Shown here piece after piece: positions 14,681 to 22,300 of a DNA stretch of 46,360 nucleotides; the first letter of the stretch is position 1; each line of letters starts with the position of its first letter. The position numbers and the translations under genes are program-made. The notes below the pieces were generated by a model, which saw only the letters and a list, made by a program, of their open reading frames with translations, was not told the origin of the DNA and did not search any database. The stretch spans positions 1-46,360 of the forward strand of contig JAHECZ010000021.1 of assembly GCA_024641475.1 (NCBI GenBank), in the 5' to 3' direction. The stretch is from Gammaproteobacteria bacterium (lineage in GTDB: Bacteria; Pseudomonadota; Gammaproteobacteria; UBA6429; Thiohalophilaceae).

Positions 14681-16834
14681 TTAAAACTTGCCGTAATAGC
14701 CTTCTTTCAGCGCATCGTAGAGATTGGCGGCGGTATGGGTTTCGCCGTCGTATTCGATCTCTTCGTTGCCTTTGACTTCGATCACCTGGCCATCTTCGAG
14801 TTTGAAACGATAGGTGGTCTTTTCCAGATCCTGCTCCTTGACCAGCACGCCCTGGAAGGCGGCGGGGTTGAAGCGGAAGGTGGTGCACCCTTTCAAACCT
14901 TGCTGATAGGCATAGGTGTAAATGTTTTTGAAATCCTCGAACGGATAATCCGTCGGCACGTTGGCGGTCTTGGAGATCGACGAGTCGATCCACTTTTGCG
15001 CGGCGGCCTGGATGTCGACGTGTTCCTTGGGCGTGATCGTTTCGGCGGTGATGAAATAATCCGGCAGCTTTTCCTCTTCCTTGTCGGTATACGGCATCGC
15101 CTTGGGATTCACCAGTTCGCGATACGCCAACATCTCGAAGGAATACACGTCGATCTTTTCCTTGGACTTCTTGCCTGCGCGGATCACATTGCGGAAATAG
15201 TGATGCGCGAACGACGGCTCAATCCCGTTGCTGGCGTTATTGGCCAGTGACAAGGAAATGGTGCCGGTGGGCGCAATCGAACTGTGATGCGTGAAGCGTG
15301 CGCCGGTTGTGGCGAGCTCCTCCACCAGTTCGGCATCAACACCGGCGATCTGTTGCATGTAGCGGCTGTATTTGGCGTGCAGCAGCTTGCCTTGAATCTT
15401 GTCACCGACTTTAAATCCATCGCGTTGCATTTCCGGACGCTTGCGCAACATCGCGCCGGTGACGGTGAACTCTTCCAGCATGATCGGTGCCGGGCCTTTT
15501 TCCTTGGCGAGTTCCAGCGCACTGCGCCAACCGGACATCGCCATTTCGCGACTGACCTGTTCGGTGAACGCCACGGATTCGGCCGAACCGTATTTCATGC
15601 GCAACATTGTCAGCGTGGAGCCTAAACCGAGATAGCCCATGCCGTGCCGACGTTTATTTAAAATTTCATGCCGCTGTTGTTCCAGTGGCAGGCCGTTTAT
15701 CTCCACGACGTTGTCGAGCAGGCGCGTGAAAATGCTGACGGTCTTGTTGAACTCGGCCCAATCAAATTCGGCCTTGTCGGTGAACGGACTGCGCACAAAC
15801 GTGGTGAGATTGATCGAACCTAATAAACAGGAACCATACGGTGGCAGCGGTTGCTCGCCGCAGGGATTGGTGGCCCGAATATTCTCGCACCACCAGTTGT
15901 TGTTCATCTCGTTAACCTTGTCGATCAGAATAAAGCCCGGTTCGGCGAAGTCATACGTCGAGGTCATGATCATGTCCCACATGCGGCGGGCTTTCATGGT
16001 CTTGTAGATCTTGCAGGCGACCAGACCGGCATCGTTGACGACATAGCCTTCGGTGATCGGCCAGTCGCGCCAGATCACTTGCGACGGATCATTCACATCG
16101 ATCTTGTCGGTTTCAACTTCCTTGGCCTTGAGTGGGAAGACCATCGGCCAGTCGCTGTCGCTATCCACCGCCTGCATGAATTCATCGGTGATCAACAGTG
16201 ATAAATTGAATTGCCGTAAACGCCCGGCTTCGCGCTTGGCGCGGATGAAATCCTTGGCGTCGGGATGGCTGATGTCGAAGGTCGCCATCTGTGCGCCGCG
16301 CCGGCCACCGGCGGAGGACACGGTGAAACACATCTTGTCGTAGATATCCATGAACGACAGCGGCCCGGAAGTATAGGCGCCGGCGCCGGAAACATAGGCG
16401 TTCTTCGGCCGCAGCGTCGAGAATTCATAGCCGATGCCGCAACCGGCCTTGAGCGTTAAACCCGCTTCGTGAACTTTTTGCAGAATGTCATCCATCGAAT
16501 CGTGGATGATGCCGGAGACCGTGCAATTGATCGTCGAGGTAGCCGGTTTGTGTTGCAGCGCCCCGGCGTTGGAAGTGATACGGCCGGCGGGGATCGCGCC
16601 ATGACGCAGTGCCCACAAAAATTCCTCGTACCAATGCTGGCGTTGTTCGACCGGTTCAACCTCGGCGATGGCACGGGCCACGCGCTGATAGGTCTCATCC
16701 ATGGTCTGGTCGATGATCTGGCCGTCTTTGGAACGCAGGCGGTATTTCTTGTCCCAGATATCCAGCGAGGCGGATTGGTACTTGATTTGGGTGAGTGAAT
16801 CCGGTTTCACTTCTTTTAAAAATGCACGCTTCAT
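14681..16834 (-). CDS. nrdJa: Adenosylcobalamin-dependent ribonucleotide reductase, NrdJa catalytic subunit
   Basis: 717 residues. The chain shows the NCTVSGI cysteine region, KAGCGIGY, SSAGGRRGAQMA, the radical-site motif NPCGEQPL and SIAPTGTISL, which together are the class II ribonucleotide reductase barrel. It makes dNTP precursors using a radical from vitamin B12 coenzyme. Its length matches Pseudomonas NrdJa (about 730), with the TSCPD/zinc-ribbon tail supplied by the next gene. The 5' region carries a good sigma70-like promoter with an NrdR-box-like site at its transcription start and DnaA boxes further up. No cobalamin riboswitch was recognised in the leader. Confidence 0.93.
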   Translation of the reverse strand: MKRAFLKEVKPDSLTQIKYQSASLDIWDKKYRLRSKDGQIIDQTMDETYQRVARAIAEVEPVEQRQHWYEEFLWALRHGAIPAGRITSNAGALQHKPATSTINCTVSGIIHDSMDDILQKVHEAGLTLKAGCGIGYEFSTLRPKNAYVSGAGAYTSGPLSFMDIYDKMCFTVSSAGGRRGAQMATFDISHPDAKDFIRAKREAGRLRQFNLSLLITDEFMQAVDSDSDWPMVFPLKAKEVETDKIDVNDPSQVIWRDWPITEGYVVNDAGLVACKIYKTMKARRMWDMIMTSTYDFAEPGFILIDKVNEMNNNWWCENIRATNPCGEQPLPPYGSCLLGSINLTTFVRSPFTDKAEFDWAEFNKTVSIFTRLLDNVVEINGLPLEQQRHEILNKRRHGMGYLGLGSTLTMLRMKYGSAESVAFTEQVSREMAMSGWRSALELAKEKGPAPIMLEEFTVTGAMLRKRPEMQRDGFKVGDKIQGKLLHAKYSRYMQQIAGVDAELVEELATTGARFTHHSSIAPTGTISLSLANNASNGIEPSFAHHYFRNVIRAGKKSKEKIDVYSFEMLAYRELVNPKAMPYTDKEEEKLPDYFITAETITPKEHVDIQAAAQKWIDSSISKTANVPTDYPFEDFKNIYTYAYQQGLKGCTTFRFNPAAFQGVLVKEQDLEKTTYRFKLEDGQVIEVKGNEEIEYDGETHTAANLYDALKEGYYGKF

Positions 16835-16983
16835 CGCGAGTCACTTCCTCCGTTAATCCGTGGTCTGTGGGTCGGGCCTCAGGGCCCTCATGTGGCTGTG
16901 TTGGGGGGTAAGGCCACAACCGGTTTCTTATTTAATTGTAGTGTGCTCTGCAATTCGCAAGTCCTTGGGGACCTGGGCTACAC

Positions 16984-16999
16984 CACAACATATAGTGAT
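16984..16999. promoter_or_regulatory. NrdR-box-like site at the nrdJa start point
   Basis: Read on the minus strand this is ATCACTATATGTTGTG, close to the NrdR palindrome ACAC-W-ATAT-M-T-W-GTGT. It begins about eight bases downstream of the -10 hexamer, where bound NrdR would block transcription when dATP is high. The match is imperfect at the outer positions. Confidence 0.5.
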
Positions 17000-17006
17000 A
17001 GAGTGA

Positions 17007-17035
17007 AGATTATGACCTAGGTCTTCTGCTGTCAA
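17007..17035 (-). promoter_or_regulatory. nrdJa promoter
   Basis: On the minus strand a perfect TTGACA (17035-17030) is followed after exactly 17 bases by TAATCT (17012-17007). The nrdJa ATG lies about 170 bases downstream. A second TTGACA at 17047-17042 lacks a good -10 partner. Confidence 0.6.
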
Positions 17036-17117
17036 TAAAACTGTCAAAATATTTTTTTTATGACGTTAAGACAAAGTAATTTCAATAAGTTAGTGCTTGT
17101 ACCGCGTTCTCCACCTG

Positions 17118-17138
17118 TTATGCACAGGGTTATTCACC
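17118..17138. promoter_or_regulatory. Two DnaA-box-like sites
   Basis: TTATGCACA (17118-17126) fits the DnaA-box consensus TTATNCACA exactly, and TTATTCACC (17130-17138) differs at the last base. They lie about 100 bases upstream of the nrdJa promoter. DnaA is known to regulate nrdAB in E. coli, so cell-cycle control of this class II reductase is plausible. Confidence 0.45.
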
Positions 17139-17150
17139 AAAACTGTGCAC

Positions 17151-17166
17151 ACACTATATCTTGTGT
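17151..17166. promoter_or_regulatory. Upstream NrdR-box-like site
   Basis: ACACTATATCTTGTGT fits the NrdR palindrome at nearly every position. It is about 167 bases from the promoter-proximal site, further than the usual 30 or so, so pairwise binding would need DNA looping. It lies between the divergent nrdJa and hsp20 genes. Confidence 0.5.
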
Positions 17167-17259
17167 GTCTAATATACGCATTCTAGCTGTGTCTTGACAG
17201 GCAAAATCTGATCAAGATCAAACAATCACAGATGTGTGCGCGCTGCTTAGCATTCAAGT

Positions 17260-17288
17260 CTTGAACTCAATTCCATGGATTCCTATAT
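17260..17288 (+). promoter_or_regulatory. Candidate heat-shock (sigma32) promoter of hsp20
   Basis: CTTGAA (17260-17265), a 15-base gap and TCCTATAT (17281-17288) resemble the sigma32 pattern CTTGAA / CCCCATNT. It is 63 bases before the hsp20 ATG. The -10 matches partially. Confidence 0.4.
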
Positions 17289-17351
17289 CGGTGGCATCAG
17301 CAAGTTTCATTGTGCGCAACGCGCACCCCACAACCGATAAAGGAGAGCAAC

Positions 17352-17795
17352 ATGGCACTGGTACGTTATGAACCCTGGAATGTGATGGATCAATTGCGCA
17401 AGGAAATGGATCGTTTATTCGATACCGGCGCGAATCAAGGCAATAGCAGTGTGGTCACCAGCGATTGGTCACCCGCCGTGGACGTGAAAGAAACCGACCA
17501 GGGCTTTGTGATCGTCGCCGATATCCCCGGCGTGGACCCCAAGGACATCGAGGTACACATGGAGAACGGTATTCTGACCATCAAAGGCGAACGTGAAGCC
17601 CAGAAGAAGGAAGAACGCGAAGGTTACAAGCGCATCGAACGCTCGTATGGTTCGTTTTATCGCCGCTTCAGCCTGCCGGACACCGCCAACGCCGACAAGA
17701 TCAACGCCAGGAGCAGGAACGGCGTGCTGGAAGTGACCATTCCCAAACACGATAAGGTACAACCACGCAAGATTGCGGTGCAGGAACTCAACTAA
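17352..17795 (+). CDS. Small heat-shock protein Hsp20 (alpha-crystallin domain)
   Basis: 147 residues. The start at 17352 is chosen over an upstream GTG because AGGAGA (17341-17346) sits at correct spacing and the N-terminus MALVRYEPWNVM is typical of the family. The alpha-crystallin domain runs from about residue 38 to 140: WSPAVDVKETDQGF, DIPGVDPKDIEV, NGILTIKGER, and the family's A-x-x-x-NGVL block as ARSRNGVLEVTIPK. The C-terminal IAV stands in for the I-x-I oligomer motif. It holds unfolding proteins in a refoldable state without ATP. The divergent neighbour is nrdJa; an HtrA protease gene follows. Confidence 0.92.
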   Translation: MALVRYEPWNVMDQLRKEMDRLFDTGANQGNSSVVTSDWSPAVDVKETDQGFVIVADIPGVDPKDIEVHMENGILTIKGEREAQKKEEREGYKRIERSYGSFYRRFSLPDTANADKINARSRNGVLEVTIPKHDKVQPRKIAVQELN

Positions 17796-17806
17796 CTCGC
17801 TGCAAC

Positions 17807-17838
17807 ACACCGGTGGTGTCTCCCCACACCACCGGTGT
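17807..17838 (+). terminator. Terminator after hsp20
   Basis: A perfect 13-base-pair stem (17807-17819 with 17826-17838, ACACCGGTGGTGT) with a six-base loop is followed by tatatatt. It lies 12 bases after the stop codon. The tail is AT-rich, not a pure T-run. Confidence 0.65.
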
Positions 17839-17928
17839 TATATATTAAGCCCCGATTAAGTACCCACTTCGTATAGTCTTGAACCAACGGCTCAATGTGA
17901 TAACAACAAAATATTAGGTGAGGAACGC

Positions 17929-19302
17929 ATGAAACATCCCCTGCTTATCTCCGCGCTGGCACTGGCTGCCAGTATCGCGACGTTGCCTGTGGCACAGGCC
18001 GCCCTGCCCACCGCCGATGGTGAGGGCCATGCCCTGCCCAGTCTGGCCCCGATGCTCGAGCAAACCGTGCCCGGCGTGGTCAACATCGCGACGTCCGGCA
18101 AGGTGCAGGAACAGCAAAGTCCCTTGTTTGATGATCCGTTTTTTCGGCGTTTTTTTGAAGTACCCGAACAACGTCGCGAACGCACCTTTTCCAGTCTGGG
18201 CTCGGGGGTAATCATCGATGCCAAACGTGGCTTGATCATCACCAACAATCACGTCATCGATAAGGCCGACACGATCACCGTGGCGCTCAGTGACGGTCGG
18301 CACATCAAGGCCAAATTGCTTGGCACCGATCCGGAAACCGACGTGGCCTTGCTGCAGATCAAGGCCGATAAACTCACCGCCTTGCCGTTTGCCGATTCCG
18401 ACAAATTGCGCGTCGGGGATTTTGTCGTCGCCATCGGCAGCCCATTTGGCTTACGCCAGACGGTGACCTCCGGCATCGTCAGTGCCTTGGGTCGCAGTGG
18501 CCTGGGCATCGAAGGTTATGAAAATTTTATCCAGACCGATGCGTCGATCAATCCGGGGAATTCCGGCGGCGCATTGGTGAATCTGCGCGGTGAACTGATC
18601 GGCATGAATACCGCGATCTTTTCCCAGTCCGGCGGCAACATCGGCATTGGCTTTGCGATCCCCATGAACATGGTGCGCGATGTCACCAAACAGTTACTCG
18701 ATCACGGCCAGGTCAAACGCGGTCAACTCGGCGCCCAGGCACAGGATCTGACACCGGAATTGATCCAGGCGTTTGGTCTGGAACACAGTAGCGGTGGTGC
18801 CGTCGTCAATGAAGTCACGCCGGACTCGCCCGCCGCCAAGGCCGGACTGAAGAGCGGTGATGTGATCATCCAAATCAACGGCAAGGCCGTGCGTGATGCC
18901 GGTGATGTGCGTACCGCGGTGGGCCTGTTGCGTGTGGGTCAGAAGGTGGAGATGACCATCCTGCGTGAAGGCAAACGCAAGACCGTCACCGCGCGCATCG
19001 AAGAAACCAAACAAGTGCTATCCGACGGCAAGGATATCAATCCGCATTTACAGGGCGCAGTGTTGGGCGAGATCACGGCTGACTCGCCACTGTATGGCAA
19101 AATCGAGGGCGTGTTGATTCTCAACGTGGAACGGGGAACTGCCGCGGCCAACACCGGCTTGCGCAAAAATGACATTATCACCTCTGCGAATCGTATCAAT
19201 GTAAAGTCTATGGATGACCTGCGTAAGGCAATCGGCAAGAACACCAGCCTGCTGCTCAATCTGCGGCGGGGCAATAGCGCCTTATTCCTGTACCTTCAGT
19301 AG
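17929..19302 (+). CDS. Periplasmic HtrA serine protease, DegQ/MucD type
   Basis: 457 residues preceded by GAGGA. The signal peptide is cleaved after AQA (residue 24). The trypsin-like domain has catalytic His108 (TNNHVI), Asp138 (TDVALL) and Ser212 (GNSGGAL). Two PDZ domains follow (about 265-355 and 370-455). The short segment at residues 63-85 in place of DegP's long LA loop, and a length near 455, fit DegQ or MucD better than DegP. It degrades or refolds misfolded envelope proteins. It follows the Hsp20 gene but with its own leader and a terminator between, so it is probably independently controlled. Confidence 0.93.
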   Translation: MKHPLLISALALAASIATLPVAQAALPTADGEGHALPSLAPMLEQTVPGVVNIATSGKVQEQQSPLFDDPFFRRFFEVPEQRRERTFSSLGSGVIIDAKRGLIITNNHVIDKADTITVALSDGRHIKAKLLGTDPETDVALLQIKADKLTALPFADSDKLRVGDFVVAIGSPFGLRQTVTSGIVSALGRSGLGIEGYENFIQTDASINPGNSGGALVNLRGELIGMNTAIFSQSGGNIGIGFAIPMNMVRDVTKQLLDHGQVKRGQLGAQAQDLTPELIQAFGLEHSSGGAVVNEVTPDSPAAKAGLKSGDVIIQINGKAVRDAGDVRTAVGLLRVGQKVEMTILREGKRKTVTARIEETKQVLSDGKDINPHLQGAVLGEITADSPLYGKIEGVLILNVERGTAAANTGLRKNDIITSANRINVKSMDDLRKAIGKNTSLLLNLRRGNSALFLYLQ

Positions 19303-19310
19303 TTCCAGTG

Positions 19311-19348
19311 TGACCGCCGGTCCAAAATTGGGCTGGCGGTCATTTTCT
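19311..19348 (+). terminator. Terminator after the HtrA gene
   Basis: TGACCGCC (19311-19318) pairs with GGCGGTCA (19335-19342), a 16-base loop between, followed directly by TTTTCT. It begins eight bases after the stop. Confidence 0.65.
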
Positions 19349-19399
19349 CACCGCACTCCTATATATATACTGTGCTGACAGGAATCACTGGATTGCTCC

Positions 19400-22300
19400 A
19401 TGTCTCTTCCACAGTTGCTCGACAATATCGCACAGCATCCCCGCGGCACCACCTTGCTGGCCATCCTGCTGGCGGCCTGTGGTCTGATTTTCTGGCATGC
19501 CAGCGACCAGAACCGCACGCTGCAACAGGAAGAACAGATGTTGTTGCAGAATACCCAGACCCGTACGATCGACGCTCTCACTCATTTTCTGGAAAATCAA
19601 CGCCACGACCTGGCGTTGTTTGCGGTGAATCATCGCGCCCTGCTCGGCGCCATCGCAGATCGACCGAATGACAAAAAACTGCAAACACAATTGCTCAGTG
19701 AGTTGCATGAAGCCCAGCCTGGTTTGCTGGGATTCAGTCTGGCGGATAATTACGGCACGCTGTTGCTGGAAAATGCCCAGACGCAACTTGATCCACTGTG
19801 CCTTGGTGAGATTCAGCATTTTGTAAAAGCGCGGCGGCAGGCACCGATCAATCTGCATGTTGTCGGTGATGCGGCGCATTTCAGTTTGTTAACCCAGGTA
19901 ACGCTGAATAATCAGCGTCCTGTCATTCTGCTGGCGAGTTTTTCCACGAATACACTGCAGCGCTATTTGCAGGAAGCGGTCTTACCACATCAACATTTTG
20001 CCATCGTATTGCATGACGCGCCGCAAACCATGATGCTGGATGCGCAACATCTTGTGAGTTCATCCGCCAGCGCTGCGCTGACACAGTATGCAACCGCTGC
20101 ACAACCGGTTCCCGGTACACAATGGGATCTGCTGGCGATTGCCGACACCGATGTGCCGTTTCTGGTGCGCTGGTCGACCGCCTTGTGGGCCTGCAGTCTG
20201 TTATTGTTGTTAGGCGCCACCGCCCTATGGTTCCTGCGCCGCGGTGACAATTTCATTTTATCGCAGCGTGAACAATTACAGCGTGAACAGCATCGCCTCA
20301 ACCATCTGCAGCAAACCACGATCTCATCCGAGCTGAGCTTCACGGAAAAAGTACGTGCCTTGCTGGTGATGGGTTTAAATGAATTTTCCATGGAGGTCGC
20401 CATTCTGTCGCGCGTCGATGGCAGCCACTACAGCATCGTGACCGCCGTGACACCCGATATCCATTTGCCAACCGGCATGTCGTTTACCCTCGCCAACACC
20501 TATTGCCGCCAAACACTCGCTGCACGTCAACCCATCGGGTTCGAAACACTGGATACCAGTTTGAGTTATGCGCATCCAGGTTATAACCGGCAACGGCGGC
20601 TGGCCGCATACATCGGCACGACGGTTGCGGTGCACGGTAAACTTTATGGCACCTTGAATTTTTCCAGCACCAGCGCCTATCCCGGCAAATTTACCGACGA
20701 TGATTTTCGTTTTCTGCAATTGATGGCGCAATGGATCGGTCTGGAAATTGAACGTCGCGAATCCGAACAACAACTGCAAACCAAGAATCGCTTGCTGGAA
20801 TCCATCAGCCGCGCCCAGTCGTATTTTATCGCGGAAAACACCCAGACCAATGCGATTTTTACCCAGGTGCTCGATGATCTGTTGAACCTCACTCATAGCA
20901 GTGTCGGCTGCATTGCCGAACTGGTTGCGCACGACGGCAAACATCAGTTGCGCTTGCTCACCAGTAGTCAAATTGGCAAGACCGATACCGAATTACAAAA
21001 ATTTTTACTGAATAGCCTGACACCGGAGAACCTGGCTGACAGCAGCAATATGTTTGGCCGCATCATTCATACCGGCATGCCACACATCAGCAACTATCTG
21101 GCAAATCAACGCGATTTGCCGCGCGGTGCAGACGGGATGCCCGTGGTGCGCAATTTTCTCGGCGCACCGTTTTACCACGGCACCCAGCTGGTGGGTATAT
21201 TTTGTCTCGCCAACAAACCGGAAGACTATGATGACAGCTTGTTGTTTCTGCTGGCCCCGCTGGTCACGGCCACCGCCAATCTGATCTGGGCCTTACGTAA
21301 CGATGAACAACGCGTACAAACCAACCGCGCGCTGCGCAAGAGTGAAGAGCAACTCAAACTCGCACTGGAAGGTGCCAATGATGGTTTGTGGGACTGGGAC
21401 ATCGCCACGGGTAGAACCTATTACAGTCCGCGTTGGCACACGATGCTGGGTTACACCCAAAGTGAAATCCGCCCCGACATCAGCGCCAAGGAAGAATTGA
21501 TTCATCCGGACGATCGTCACCTGGCGCAGCAACGTCTGCTGGCGCATTTCCACGGCGATACGCCGATCTATCAAAGCGAACATCGCGTCCATACCAAGTA
21601 CGGCGAGTGGCGCTGGATTCTGGATCGCGGCAAAGTAGTAGAACGCGACAAGCGTAACCAGCCACTGCGCGTGGTGGGAACACACACCGACATTACTGAA
21701 CGCAAACAGGCCGAACACGCCATTCTGGAACGTGAAACCCGCATCACCGCGATTCTGGATACAGCGGTGGACGGTATTGTCACCATCAATGATCGCGGTG
21801 TAATCGAAACGTTTAACCCGGCTGCCGAAAAAATCTTTGGCTACCAGGCCAACGAAGTATTGGGCCAGAATGTCAAGATTTTGATGTCGACGCGGGATCG
21901 TGAACATCACGATTCATATCTGCATCGTTATCTGGAAACCAACACGCCGATCATCCTGGGCAAACGCCGTGAAGTCACCGGTAAGCGCGCCGATGGCAGC
22001 GTGTTTCCGATGCAACTGGCTGTGAGTGAAATGTATTTTGGTACGCAGCGGTATTTCACCGGCATTATTCGCGATATTTCCCAGGTGAAGGAAGCGGATC
22101 GCCTGCTGCAGGATACCATGGCGTTGACGCAGGGCATTCTCGATTCCGCCAAACTGAGTATTATCTCGACCGATCCCAACGGCATCATCCGTTCCTTTAA
22201 CGCCGCCGCACAGGAAATGCTCGGTTACAGTGAGCGCGAGATCATCGGCCGCGCCTCGCCGATGTTGTTTCACGATAAAGATGAAATCGTACAACGTGCC

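Noticed and set aside
14504-16798. Several long plus-strand ORFs (up to about 248 codons) opposite nrdJ
   Set aside because: They are the antisense of the GC-rich nrdJa/nrdJb genes, have no ribosome sites and give no protein-like composition.
16835-17035. Cobalamin riboswitch in the nrdJa leader
   Set aside because: The leader is only about 170 bases after the promoter and I find no B12-box-like sequence or the expected long structured domain.
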